Positions 25,730 to 34,615 are shown, numbered from the stretch's first letter. The stretch: 64,000 nt of DNA from Prevotella sp. (GCA_017618275.1 JAFZUS010000210.1:1-64000); one strand, 5' to 3'. Notes: generated from the sequence alone by a model not told the origin. Program-made: numbers and translations.

Positions 25730-26092
25730 ATGAAAAAGATTATTTTAACGGTAGTAGCCGCAATGACAATGACCTTCGGGTTCGCAGAGACTGAGAAAAA
25801 TCAGGCAGTAGTAAATAACACAGAGCGTTACGACATGAGTTTCGACGTACGCAGACTGGCAGACAAACTGCAGTTGACCGCTGAACAAATGGAAGCCGTA
25901 GAGGCTATCAGCAGCAGCCTGAACACCGAACTGGCATCAGCCGCTCAAGCGAAAGGATTTGACAGAATGATCCAGTATGAGAAGGCAATCAGAAAGGATG
26001 TGCGCAACATGCGCCGTGTGCTGAACGACGAGCAGTATAACACCTATATGATGCTCTTCGGGGCTACCATCCAGAATCAGAGAATGAGGTAA
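25730..26092 (+). CDS. Small secreted helical protein
   Basis: 120 residues: signal peptide (about 1-19), then a helical part with LADKLQLTAEQMEAVEAISS and VLNDEQYNTYMML. The spacing of LTxxQ and L-DEQY recalls Spy/CpxP-like periplasmic proteins, but similarity is loose. Function unknown; a periplasmic stress or chaperone role is a guess. No TAnnTTTG box lies upstream. Instead AAACCTTTT at about 25619 and GTTGCGTC at about 25637 form a pair that may be an alternative (ECF) sigma promoter. A terminator follows at 26130. Confidence 0.75.
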   Translation: MKKIILTVVAAMTMTFGFAETEKNQAVVNNTERYDMSFDVRRLADKLQLTAEQMEAVEAISSSLNTELASAAQAKGFDRMIQYEKAIRKDVRNMRRVLNDEQYNTYMMLFGATIQNQRMR

Positions 26093-26129
26093 AAGAGAAA
26101 GAAGTAAAAAGATTAAGGGTAACAAGAAA

Positions 26130-26168
26130 CGGCCGTTGCAGGAATCTCCCGCAGCGGCCGCTTTTTTT
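26130..26168 (+). terminator. Intrinsic terminator of the small secreted protein gene
   Basis: CGGCCGTTGC pairs with GCAGCGGCCG (one G-U), with an 11-base loop and a run of seven T (26162-26168). Confidence 0.85.
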
Positions 26169-26192
26169 GTGCCTCAAAAAACTATCTATAAA

Positions 26193-26224
26193 TTTGGTGG
26201 CTTGGCTGTTTATTTGTATCTTTG
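26193..26224 (+). promoter_or_regulatory. Promoter of the DUF6057-like gene
   Basis: TTTG (26193-26196), 20-bp spacer, TATCTTTG (26217-26224); the ATG is at 26247. Confidence 0.8.
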
Positions 26225-26246
26225 CACCCAAATCAGAACAACAAAC

Positions 26247-28079
26247 ATGAAAATAAAACAAAAGTATCTTGCCTTAGCGATATGGCTGGTGGCATTGTTG
26301 GTAATAGCCGGTGCCTTGCTGATATTTGAGAGTGACCAACTCTGGAAGGTGCAGGAGAAGAATCTCTTCCTTTGTTCTATGCTCTACTTGAAGGAGCAGT
26401 TGGTGGTGCCTGGTGGGTTCCTGACTTGGTTGGGAACGTGGTTCACGCAGTTCCTGTATTATCCCTGGCTGGGTGTGCTGTTCCTCTGTGCCTGGTGGTT
26501 ATTGCTTATGGCCATTACAAAACGTGCTTTCCGTATCACTGACCGTTGGGCCATCCTGATGCTAATCCCCGTTGCCATTCTGCTTTTGGCCAATATGAGC
26601 ATAGGCTATTGGCTATATATGCTGAAACTGAGGGGTTATTTCTTCATATCGACCATTGGGACGACTGCCCTAGCGGCTCTGTTGTGGGGATTCCGCTGTA
26701 TTCCCGACAAGAACTATCTGCGGGCCGTCTACATTTTCATCGCCTGTGCCTTGGGCTATCCGCTCATGGGTATCTACGGACTTGCAGCCGCTCTGATTAT
26801 GGGCATCTGGTCGTGGCGATTGTCGGCTACCCGTATGGAAGCAATTGTCAATAGCGTGGTGGCTATCCTGAGTGTCGCTGTTGTACCATTGGTCTGCTAC
26901 CGATACATCTATTACCAGATTAACTTAGACAACGCCCTATGGGCGGAATTGCCGCTCTTCTTCGTCACTGAGGAATACCATGCCTATTATATCCCTTACT
27001 ATCTACTGGCCCTCTTCTTTGTGGTTCTGGCCGTTACCTACCGTGCCGACCGAGAGACAGGCAAGCCCATGAAGAAACTCTATTATCTGGTGTGCCAAGC
27101 CCTTGTAGCCATCCTGTTGGTGGGCAGTGTCTACCACTTCTGGATGAAAGACGAGAATTTCCACCACGAACTGACCATGCAGCATCGTATTGCTAATCTC
27201 GACTGGATGGGCGTATTAGAAGAGGCTGCTGACCAAAAGGACGAACCGACACGTGCTATTGTGATGATGCGCAACCTTGCCCTTTCGCGACTCGGCAAAC
27301 AAGGTGACACCATGTTCCTTTATAAGAATGGTGCTAAAGCCTACGCCGCACCCTTTGGCATGCGTCTGATGCTGGTGGCAGGACCAATGATCTATTATCA
27401 ATATGGTATGTTGAACTACTGTAATCGCCTGTGTATGGAGATGGGTGTGGAGTTCGGTTTCCGTACGGAGGATTATCAGTTGTTGGTGAATTGTATCCTT
27501 CTTGAGAATGATCAGCCTCTGGCTCGTAAGTATATTAACATCCTGAAACAGACCATCTTCTACAGCGACTGGGCTGAACAGGCAGAAGCCCTATTAGGTC
27601 ATCCCGAACTGATTGCCAAGGATGCGGAACGCGAGCCTATTACCCACATGCTCCATTATGGCAACTATCTCGGGGGCGATGATGGTTACACGGAACGTTT
27701 CCTGATGAATCAGTTGGTGAGGAGCGCCTATACAGGCGATCCTATCTTCCAAGAGCAGACCTTACTGGCTTCCTTGTGGACTAAAGATATCAAACAGTTC
27801 TGGTATCATTTCTATGACTATGTCAGACTACACCCCAAAGGTCCTATACCACGTTACTATCAGGAAGCCGCCTATCTTTACGGTAAATTACAGGATAGGA
27901 AGGATTTGGAAAGGATGCCTTTCGATAAAGGCATTAAGGATACGTTCGAGCGTTTTATGACCTCAGCATCCAACTACGAAAATAAGAGGGTAGAGGAGGG
28001 GCGTCAGGGGCTATACCCCTTCTATGGCGAGACCTACTATTACGACTACTACATGATGAAGAATTTACCGGAATACTAA
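26247..28079 (+). CDS. DUF6057-like polytopic membrane protein
   Basis: 610 residues from the ATG at 26247 (MKIKQKYLALAIW); the open frame upstream to 26136 crosses the terminator and promoter. The N-terminal half (about 1-300) holds around nine to ten membrane helices; the second half is a soluble, helical, probably periplasmic region with repeat-like pairs resembling TPR. I associate it with DUF6057, a Bacteroidales family of unknown function, from memory. The next gene starts 7 bases later and encodes a propeller lipoprotein with a haem-binding motif, so the pair probably works together in the envelope. Confidence 0.75.
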   Translation: MKIKQKYLALAIWLVALLVIAGALLIFESDQLWKVQEKNLFLCSMLYLKEQLVVPGGFLTWLGTWFTQFLYYPWLGVLFLCAWWLLLMAITKRAFRITDRWAILMLIPVAILLLANMSIGYWLYMLKLRGYFFISTIGTTALAALLWGFRCIPDKNYLRAVYIFIACALGYPLMGIYGLAAALIMGIWSWRLSATRMEAIVNSVVAILSVAVVPLVCYRYIYYQINLDNALWAELPLFFVTEEYHAYYIPYYLLALFFVVLAVTYRADRETGKPMKKLYYLVCQALVAILLVGSVYHFWMKDENFHHELTMQHRIANLDWMGVLEEAADQKDEPTRAIVMMRNLALSRLGKQGDTMFLYKNGAKAYAAPFGMRLMLVAGPMIYYQYGMLNYCNRLCMEMGVEFGFRTEDYQLLVNCILLENDQPLARKYINILKQTIFYSDWAEQAEALLGHPELIAKDAEREPITHMLHYGNYLGGDDGYTERFLMNQLVRSAYTGDPIFQEQTLLASLWTKDIKQFWYHFYDYVRLHPKGPIPRYYQEAAYLYGKLQDRKDLERMPFDKGIKDTFERFMTSASNYENKRVEEGRQGLYPFYGETYYYDYYMMKNLPEY

Positions 28080-28086
28080 AGAAGTT

Positions 28087-29586
28087 ATGATTAGAAAATT
28101 AGCATATATCGGTTTTTGTCTGGTAATGATAGGCTGTTCAGGTCCTTCCGTACCAGAGGTGTTTAATGACTCCAAGGCCTTGCCTAAGATTTATCCCGAC
28201 TATACCAACGTGACTATCCCCATCAACATGGCTCCGCTTTCTTTCGAACTTGATGAGGAGGCAGACGATATGATTGCTCGCTATGCCTTTGGCGATGAGG
28301 AGATTGTCTGTGCCGGAAAGGCCCAGCCTGAGATAGACGAATGGCGCACACTGACAGAGAAGGCAAAAGGCAATGCCATCACTGTGGATGTCTATGCCCT
28401 CAAGTCAGACCAGTGGACCCACTACAAACCCTTCAGCATCTTTGTTTCGCCGGATAGTATCGACAGTTACTTGAGTTACCGTCTCATCTATCCCTCCTTT
28501 GTCAGTTATGAGGCTCTGACCATTAATCAACGTTGCTTGGAGAATTATGACGAGAGTGTCATCTACGACAATGTACTTTGCAGTTTCGAGAAAGATGGCC
28601 AGTGCATCAACTGTCACAACTACCAGCAGTATAATCCTGAGCGCATGCAGTTCCACGCTCGTCAGAACAACGGTGGTACTGTCATCACTTACGACGGACA
28701 TATCAAGAAGGTGAACATGCGTAACGACTCTATCGTGTCGGCTGGTGTATATCCCGCCTGGCACCCTTGGCTGAAACTGATTGTATATTCCTCCAACAAA
28801 ACCAACCAGAGTTTCCACACCACCCACCACAATAAGATTGAGGTCTACGACTCACAGAGCGACCTCATTGCCTACGACATCGATAAAGGTGAGATTACCA
28901 ACCTTGAGAACGACACTACTGAACTGGAAGTGTTTCCTGCCTGGGCTCCCGATGGCAAGACCCTCTACTACTGTAGTGCTCATTATGTGAAACAGGATTC
29001 AACCCTTTCGAGACCCCGCGAAGTTGCAAAGCGTTCGCAGGAAATAAAATACAATATCTACAAGAAGAGTTTCGACCCAGAGACGATGGCGTTTGGTCCA
29101 CGTGAACTGGTCTTTGCTGCCGATAGTCTCAACAAGAGTGCCACCCTGCCGCGTATCTCACCTGACGGACGCTATCTGATGTTTGCCCTTGCTGAGTACG
29201 GTGTGTTCCACATCTGGCACCATGATGCCGACCTTTGGTTGCTCGACCTTCAGACAGGTGAAGCGCGAGCCGCAGATGAGATCAACTCACCCGATACGGA
29301 GAGTTATCACTCTTGGTCGAGCAACGGCAAGTGGGTTGTCTTCAGCAGTCGCCGTGACGACGGAACTTATACCCGTCCTTTCTTTGCCCACATCGACAAG
29401 GATGGGCACGGTACTAAGCCCTTTGAGTTGCCGAGTGCCGACCCAAACTATCACCGTGAATTTATGAGGTGTTATAACATCCCGGAATTCATGTATGGGC
29501 CTGTCACAATCAAGCCGCAGACCTTTGCAGACATCCTCAAAGGTGACGGTGAACCCGTGAAATACGTGCAGAAACTGACGAAGTAG
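28087..29586 (+). CDS. PD40 beta-propeller lipoprotein with a CxxCH haem motif
   Basis: 499 residues. A lipobox ends at Cys17 (MIGC). Residues 173-177 read CINCH, a c-type haem attachment motif. The second half has WD40-like PD40/TolB repeats (VFPAWAPDGKTLYY, LPRISPDGRYLMFA, SYHSWSSNGKWVVF). Such proteins are exported and lipid-anchored; with haem attached it could be a sensor or electron-transfer protein, but a chance motif cannot be excluded. It is co-transcribed with the DUF6057-like gene and ends 3 bases from the convergent butyrate kinase gene. Confidence 0.82.
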   Translation: MIRKLAYIGFCLVMIGCSGPSVPEVFNDSKALPKIYPDYTNVTIPINMAPLSFELDEEADDMIARYAFGDEEIVCAGKAQPEIDEWRTLTEKAKGNAITVDVYALKSDQWTHYKPFSIFVSPDSIDSYLSYRLIYPSFVSYEALTINQRCLENYDESVIYDNVLCSFEKDGQCINCHNYQQYNPERMQFHARQNNGGTVITYDGHIKKVNMRNDSIVSAGVYPAWHPWLKLIVYSSNKTNQSFHTTHHNKIEVYDSQSDLIAYDIDKGEITNLENDTTELEVFPAWAPDGKTLYYCSAHYVKQDSTLSRPREVAKRSQEIKYNIYKKSFDPETMAFGPRELVFAADSLNKSATLPRISPDGRYLMFALAEYGVFHIWHHDADLWLLDLQTGEARAADEINSPDTESYHSWSSNGKWVVFSSRRDDGTYTRPFFAHIDKDGHGTKPFELPSADPNYHREFMRCYNIPEFMYGPVTIKPQTFADILKGDGEPVKYVQKLTK

Positions 29587-29589
29587 GAA

Positions 29590-30660
29590 CTACATATAGA
29601 CCTTGGCCTGGCGCTTGCCGCGAAGTACGGCAAGGGCATTGAGGGCCAAGGCTTCCATTTCATCCTCACCAGGGAAGCAGCGGACGGGTGCAAGGAACCC
29701 GATACGCTTGCGCAGACGACTGACCACATACTCGCTACGGGCCAGTCCGCCTGTGAGCAGGATGGCATCAATACTCCCACAGAGTACAGCCGACTCGGCT
29801 GCAATGTTCTTCGCCACATGATAGATCATCGCATCAAGGATCAGACGGGCATGCTCGTCACCATAGTCCTCGATACGCCGTATCACCTCCTTCACGTCGT
29901 TGGTGCCAAGATGGGCATTCAAACCGGCCTTGCCCGCAATACGCTTCAATAGTTGCTTCTCATTATATTTCCCACTAAAGCAAAGACGGATCAGGTCTGA
30001 GGCGGGTAGTGATCCTGCTCGCTCAGGAGAGAATGGCCCTTCGCCATCCAATGCATTATTGGCATCTACGGCCCGCCCGTGATCGTGGGCTGCCACAGAG
30101 ATACCACCACCCATATGACAGATAATCAGGTTCAGGTCCTCATACTCCTTACCTATCTCAGCCGCATAGCGACGGGCTATGGCCCGCTGATTCAAGGCAT
30201 GCCAGATACAGATGCGGTTCATCAGCGGGGAGCCAGAGATACGGGCATAATCGTTCAGTTCGTCGACAACACCAGGGTCGGCAATGAACGAACGGCAACG
30301 AGGGATGGAGGCTGCAATCTCATGGGCTATCAGACAACCGAGGTTGCAGGCATGGTTGTGGAGGGCAATACCGCTATGGGTGTCCTGAATCATTAGGTCG
30401 TTGATCTCATAGACGCCACCTTCGAGGGGTTTTACCAGTCCGCCACGTCCGATGACGGCATCAAACTCCACAGGGATATCGGCTTGGTGCAATTCATCGA
30501 GTACCAGTTGTTTGCGGAAGTCCTGCTGTTCTATCACATCGTCGAAGCCAGCCAGTTCCTCGGGGCTGTGAACGATATTACGCACCAGCACAGGGGTCTC
30601 ATCCTCGAAGACAGCCATCTTCGTAGAGGTGGAGCCGGGATTGATCACGAGGATTCTCAT
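29590..30660 (-). CDS. buk: Butyrate kinase
   Basis: 356 residues of the acetokinase family: INPGSTSTKMAVFED at the N-terminus, GRGGL near 71, HMGGGISVAAHDHGRAVDANNA in the middle, and LTGGLARSEYV near the C-terminus. It transfers phosphate between butyryl phosphate (or branched-chain acyl phosphates) and ADP, making ATP. The start overlaps the ptb stop by ATGA, so the pair is one operon. No butyryl-CoA synthesis genes are seen here; the pair could also act on isobutyrate or isovalerate, or run backwards to activate such acids. Confidence 0.95.
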   Translation of the reverse strand: MRILVINPGSTSTKMAVFEDETPVLVRNIVHSPEELAGFDDVIEQQDFRKQLVLDELHQADIPVEFDAVIGRGGLVKPLEGGVYEINDLMIQDTHSGIALHNHACNLGCLIAHEIAASIPRCRSFIADPGVVDELNDYARISGSPLMNRICIWHALNQRAIARRYAAEIGKEYEDLNLIICHMGGGISVAAHDHGRAVDANNALDGEGPFSPERAGSLPASDLIRLCFSGKYNEKQLLKRIAGKAGLNAHLGTNDVKEVIRRIEDYGDEHARLILDAMIYHVAKNIAAESAVLCGSIDAILLTGGLARSEYVVSRLRKRIGFLAPVRCFPGEDEMEALALNALAVLRGKRQAKVYM

Positions 30661-31493
30661 ATAGCGGCAAGGGCAAGGGAGTAGTATTTCGATTCAGGAC
30701 TATCAGCACGGGAAGGCAGCACGCAGCAGCACTGGGTACCTTGTAGTACACCCGCCGTCTTGGCATAGCCGAAGAGGGTGAGTGTCTTGTAAAAGACATT
30801 ACCCGCTACAATATCGGGGAAGATGAGTGCATCTGCCTGTCCGTCGATAACGGAGTGGATACCCTTCTCCCGCAGACTCACACTATCCAATGAGGTTTTC
30901 AGGTCGAGCGGTCCGTCGATGATGCAACGTCCGAACTTACCTGTCTGTGCCTCAGCAATAATCTCCAGATAGTCGACCGTATAGGGGAAGGTCTTGGCAC
31001 TCACTTTCTCAGCACAATGGATTAGCGAGATGCGTGGTTCCTCAATGCCAAGTGCATGACAGACATAATTCATATAGTGAATCTGCTGACGGCGCTGGGC
31101 TTCCGTAGGCACAGGAATCACAGCCGCATCAGTAAAGAAGAGCAGTTTCTCGTATTTTGGAATCTCAGCCATTGCCACATGGGTCAGCACATGACCAGGA
31201 CGGAGGATGCCATTCTCCTTATCTAATATCGCGCGCAGGATGACATCGGTATTGATGAGGCCCTTCATCAGGATATCTGCCTCACCGTTTTTACAAAGAG
31301 CCACTGCCCTGCGGGCACACTCGTCCTTGTCGTCACCATCCACGTAGATGGGTTCGATAAATCCCATCTCCTTGCCTTTCTCCACGGCATAACGGGTGCT
31401 TGCATCATTGGCACACACCACCGCCACACGCTTCTTGTCACCCCGCTGTTGGAGGAAAACAATCATGTCGTTCAATGTCCTGATAGACTGCAT
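30657..31493 (-). CDS. ptb: Phosphate butyryltransferase
   Basis: 278 residues from the ATG at 31493 (MQSIRTLNDM). The PTA_PTB fold is shown by CANDASTRYAVEKG, LMKGLINTDVILRAIL, HVAMAEIP, DGPLDLKTSLD and ADALIFPDIVAGNVFYK. It exchanges CoA for phosphate on butyryl-CoA. Together with Buk it gives acid plus ATP. The promoter box at 31521-31528 sits head-to-head with that of the GH95 gene. Confidence 0.95.
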   Translation of the reverse strand: MQSIRTLNDMIVFLQQRGDKKRVAVVCANDASTRYAVEKGKEMGFIEPIYVDGDDKDECARRAVALCKNGEADILMKGLINTDVILRAILDKENGILRPGHVLTHVAMAEIPKYEKLLFFTDAAVIPVPTEAQRRQQIHYMNYVCHALGIEEPRISLIHCAEKVSAKTFPYTVDYLEIIAEAQTGKFGRCIIDGPLDLKTSLDSVSLREKGIHSVIDGQADALIFPDIVAGNVFYKTLTLFGYAKTAGVLQGTQCCCVLPSRADSPESKYYSLALAAI

Positions 31494-31520
31494 AACTTTA
31501 TAATTTTTGGTTTTATGCTG

Positions 31521-31528
31521 CAAAGATA
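31521..31528 (-). promoter_or_regulatory. ptb: -7 box of ptb-buk
   Basis: TATCTTTG on the minus strand. Together with the plus-strand box at 31541 it forms a perfect inverted repeat with arms TGCAAAGATAC and GTATCTTTGCA (31519-31550), so the two promoters share the same stretch and cannot be filled at the same time. Confidence 0.7.
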
Positions 31529-31540
31529 CATTTTTTTTCG

Positions 31541-31548
31541 TATCTTTG
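31541..31548 (+). promoter_or_regulatory. -7 box of the GH95 gene
   Basis: TATCTTTG, 19 bases before the ATG at 31568; divergent with the ptb box. Confidence 0.7.
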
Positions 31549-31567
31549 CAAGCGAAAGCAACTAAAA

Positions 31568-33952
31568 ATGATAATAATGAGGAAATATCTGCTTTTTACG
31601 GCTCTTATCACAAAGTGTCTGACACTTTGTGAGGCTCAGACAGCACAGGCACCGATGGTGCTGCAATACGATAAGCCTGCCACTTATTTCGAAGAGTCGC
31701 TCCCCATCGGCAACGGGAAGATGGGGGCTCTTGTCTATGGGGGTACCGACGATAATATCATCTATCTGAATGATATCACCCTGTGGACGGGTAAGCCAGT
31801 GGACAGGAACCTTGACAAGAATGCCCACCAGTGGATACCTGCCATTCGCGAGGCTCTCTTCGATGAAGACTATGCCCGGGCCGACTCGCTGCAACTGCAT
31901 GTACAGGGTCCCAACTCACAATATTTCCAGCCATTAGGAACCTTGCATATCAAGGACCTGGGATTGGGAGAGGTCAGTGGTTATCACCGAAGCCTCAACC
32001 TCGATAGTGCCATTATTAGAGATAGGTACGTGCGCAATGGCAAATCCATTTCAAGAGAGTATTTTGCCTCGAACCCAGATAAATTTATTGCCATCCGTCT
32101 GCAAGGCGACATCAACTGTCGTATTGCCCTGACGGCCCAGGTGCCTCATAAGGTGAAAGCCATCCCCACACAACTCACCATGACGGGCCATGCTACTGGT
32201 AATCCACAGGAGAGCATCCATTTCTGCACCATGCTTAACGTGAAGACCGATGGTGAGGTGACAGCAGCAGATTCTTCCCTAACCATCACCCATGCCAAGG
32301 ATGCCATCATCTATATCGTCAATGAGACCAGTTTCAACGGTTTTGACAAACATCCCGTGAAAGAGGCTGCGCCCTACTTAGAAAATGCCGCCAATGACCT
32401 CTGGCACACTCAGAACTTCAACTATGAGCAGTTTTATGAGCGCCATCTTGCTGACTATAAGGATATCTATGACCGAGTGAAGATCAGGCTGTCAGGAGAT
32501 TCCGAAAATTCCGGTACATCCGGCTTTCAAGGTAATACCGATGACCTCCTCAAAGAATATACTGATGGCGGGGGTAACAGCCGATACCTCGAAGAACTCT
32601 ATTTCCAGTTCGGACGTTATCTGCTGATTTCCTGTTCCCGTACATCCGGTGTACCCGCCAATCTGCAAGGTCTTTGGACACCCCACCTCTGGTCACCTTG
32701 GCGAGGCAACTATACCGTGAACATCAACCTCGAAGAGAACTATTGGCCTGCCTTTGTAGCGAATATGGCAGAGATGGCACAGCCGCTTGACGGTTTTGTT
32801 GAGGCTCTTGCCACCAATGGTCAATATACCGCCAAGAACTATTATCATATAGATGCAGGTTGGTGTTCCAGTCATAACTCCGACATCTGGGCCATGACTA
32901 ATCCTGTTGGCGAGAAGCGTGAGAATCCGATGTGGGCCAACTGGAACATGGGCGGAGCCTGGTTGGTGAATACCCTCTGGGAACGGTACCAGTTTACACA
33001 GGATAAAGACTATCTGAAGACTGTCGCCTATCCATTGATGAAGGGAGCAGCCGACTTCTGTCTTCGCTGGCTCGTCGAGAACCCCAAGGCACCAGACGAA
33101 TTGATTACAGCCCCCAGTACCTCACCGGAGAACGAATACATCACCGACAAGGGCTATCACGGTGTAACTTGTTATGGTGGTACGGCGGATCTGGCAATCA
33201 TCCGTGAACTCTTCATCAACACCATAGCTGCAGGAAAGATTCTTGGAGTAAAGGATAAGGAGATGGAAAAGGCCCTCGTCCGTCTGCACCCCTATACTGT
33301 CGGACACATGGGTGACTTGAACGAATGGTACTACGACTGGGACGACAGGGACTTCAAACATCGTCACCAGAGTCATCTGATAGGGCTTTATCCAGGTAAT
33401 CACCTGACAGATGCCGTCCTTCAGAAGGCGGCAGAAAAGTCACTGGAGATTAAAGGCGACGAGACCACTGGTTGGAGTACAGGCTGGCGCATTAACCTAT
33501 GGGCACGACTGAAGAACGGAGAACAAGCCTATCATATATACCGCAAACTTCTGACTGCCGTAGCACCAGAGAGAAGCGGAATACCCAACTATAGCAAGGG
33601 AGGCGGTACCTATCCCAACCTCTTCGACGCTCATCCCCCCTTCCAGATTGATGGAAACTTTGGCGGTACGGCTGGTGTCTGCGAGATGCTGATGCAGAGT
33701 CAATGCACAATGCAAAATGCACAATACACAATTGAACTCCTGCCCGCTTGTCCTGATGCATGGAAGGACGGAAAGGTCAGTGGACTCTGTGCCCGTGGTG
33801 GCTATGAGGTCAGTTTCGAGTGGAAGGATGGTAAGGTGCGCGACTGTAGCATCAAGGCCAGGAAGAACGGAACCGTCACCTTATTATATAATGGACAGCA
33901 GAAGACGGTGAAGTTGAAGGCTGGACAAACACAGCCCATAAAGACTTGGTGA
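31568..33952 (+). CDS. Secreted GH95 alpha-L-fucosidase/alpha-L-galactosidase
   Basis: 794 residues, inverting family 95 hydrolase for terminal alpha-1,2-linked L-fucose or L-galactose. The N-terminal beta-sandwich has LPIGNGKMGALVYGG (45-59); the barrel holds YTVNINLEENYWP with the catalytic Asn pair (about residue 380), APSTSPENEY with the acid Glu near 521, and QIDGNFGGT with the base Asp near 695. The signal peptide (about 4-25) is encoded across a perfect 25-bp palindrome (31608-31632), and residues 711-722 are encoded by five 7-bp units (33701-33735), both unusual. Its substrate would be fucosylated or galactosylated xyloglucan or mucin glycans. Confidence 0.94.
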   Translation: MIIMRKYLLFTALITKCLTLCEAQTAQAPMVLQYDKPATYFEESLPIGNGKMGALVYGGTDDNIIYLNDITLWTGKPVDRNLDKNAHQWIPAIREALFDEDYARADSLQLHVQGPNSQYFQPLGTLHIKDLGLGEVSGYHRSLNLDSAIIRDRYVRNGKSISREYFASNPDKFIAIRLQGDINCRIALTAQVPHKVKAIPTQLTMTGHATGNPQESIHFCTMLNVKTDGEVTAADSSLTITHAKDAIIYIVNETSFNGFDKHPVKEAAPYLENAANDLWHTQNFNYEQFYERHLADYKDIYDRVKIRLSGDSENSGTSGFQGNTDDLLKEYTDGGGNSRYLEELYFQFGRYLLISCSRTSGVPANLQGLWTPHLWSPWRGNYTVNINLEENYWPAFVANMAEMAQPLDGFVEALATNGQYTAKNYYHIDAGWCSSHNSDIWAMTNPVGEKRENPMWANWNMGGAWLVNTLWERYQFTQDKDYLKTVAYPLMKGAADFCLRWLVENPKAPDELITAPSTSPENEYITDKGYHGVTCYGGTADLAIIRELFINTIAAGKILGVKDKEMEKALVRLHPYTVGHMGDLNEWYYDWDDRDFKHRHQSHLIGLYPGNHLTDAVLQKAAEKSLEIKGDETTGWSTGWRINLWARLKNGEQAYHIYRKLLTAVAPERSGIPNYSKGGGTYPNLFDAHPPFQIDGNFGGTAGVCEMLMQSQCTMQNAQYTIELLPACPDAWKDGKVSGLCARGGYEVSFEWKDGKVRDCSIKARKNGTVTLLYNGQQKTVKLKAGQTQPIKTW
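31608..31632 (+). repeat. Perfect 25-bp palindrome inside the GH95 signal peptide
   Basis: Arms TCACAAAGTGTC and GACACTTTGTGA flank a single T. It encodes part of the signal peptide (residues about 14-22, ITKCLTLCE). Confidence 0.9.
33701..33735 (+). repeat. Five 7-bp units inside the GH95 gene
   Basis: CAATGCA, CAATGCA, AAATGCA, CAATACA, CAATTGA lie in succession and encode residues 711-722 (about SQCTMQNAQYTI), where other GH95 proteins usually read straight from LMQS to a short strand and LLPALPDAW. Confidence 0.85.
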
Positions 33953-33961
33953 CCCCTAACC

Positions 33962-34579
33962 TTATAGATACCCCTGCGCTTTCAACTCTTTTACGGTATC
34001 AAGCAACTCCTGATACCAGGCTTCGCCAAAGCGTCGGATGAGTGGATCTTTCAGAAACTGATAGAGGGGAAGGTTCAGTGCCTTCCCTTTTTCAATGGCT
34101 GCCTTGCAGACATCCCAACGGTTATAATTCAGACCGATGAGATTCTCGCCAATCTTCTTGGCGCGAATAGGATACAGTGCACAACTCACAGGCTTGCAGA
34201 ACCGAGTCTTACCTGCCCTGTAAGCCTTCTCCAACGCACAAAGACAACAATCGGAAATTCCTCCAAGTTCACCATAGTAAGTAAAGACACAATCCTTACC
34301 ACGGACAATACTCGTTACAAGGTCACCCTCCTGATCGGTATAAGCCACACCCTGTTTGTCGATTACGCTCTGAGCCGAAGCAGAGAGATCAGCCCATACG
34401 GCATCCAGACAATCCTCAATCTCTGCGATCTCTTCCATGGTTACAGGGGCACCTGCATCACCCTCCACACAGCACTGGCCCTTGCAGACGCTGAGGTCAC
34501 AACAGAACTCCTCCGTCAGAATCTCTGACGAGAGCAGCACGTCGCCGACTTGGATGATGGGAGGAAGAGCGGGCATCAT
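33962..34579 (-). CDS. DUF3109 family cysteine-cluster protein
   Basis: 205 residues with many cysteines: FCCDLSVCKGQCCVEGD near 25-41, then DCCLCALEKA, CKPVSCALYPIR and WDVCKAAIEKG. The pattern fits DUF3109, related to the YkgJ zinc/iron-chelating cluster family; metal binding is likely but the role is unknown. It lies downstream of ung with 36 bases of simple repeat (AATTAGTAATGAG) between, and is convergent with the GH95 gene. Confidence 0.9.
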   Translation of the reverse strand: MMPALPPIIQVGDVLLSSEILTEEFCCDLSVCKGQCCVEGDAGAPVTMEEIAEIEDCLDAVWADLSASAQSVIDKQGVAYTDQEGDLVTSIVRGKDCVFTYYGELGGISDCCLCALEKAYRAGKTRFCKPVSCALYPIRAKKIGENLIGLNYNRWDVCKAAIEKGKALNLPLYQFLKDPLIRRFGEAWYQELLDTVKELKAQGYL

Positions 34580-34613
34580 AATTAGTAATGAGTAATTAGT
34601 AATTAATAATTAT
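34580..34613. repeat. AGTAATTA-type repeat in ung-DUF3109 spacer
   Basis: The spacer is made of units AATTAGTAATG, AGTAATTAGTAATTA and ATAATTA. The same type occurs between sufD and sufC (46190-46204). Confidence 0.7.
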
Positions 34614-34615
34614 GA

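Noticed and set aside
28009-28030. AGGGG/CCCCT pair in the DUF6057-like gene as another inserted palindrome
   Set aside because: Stem of only five pairs and no visible break in the protein; too weak to count with the other elements.
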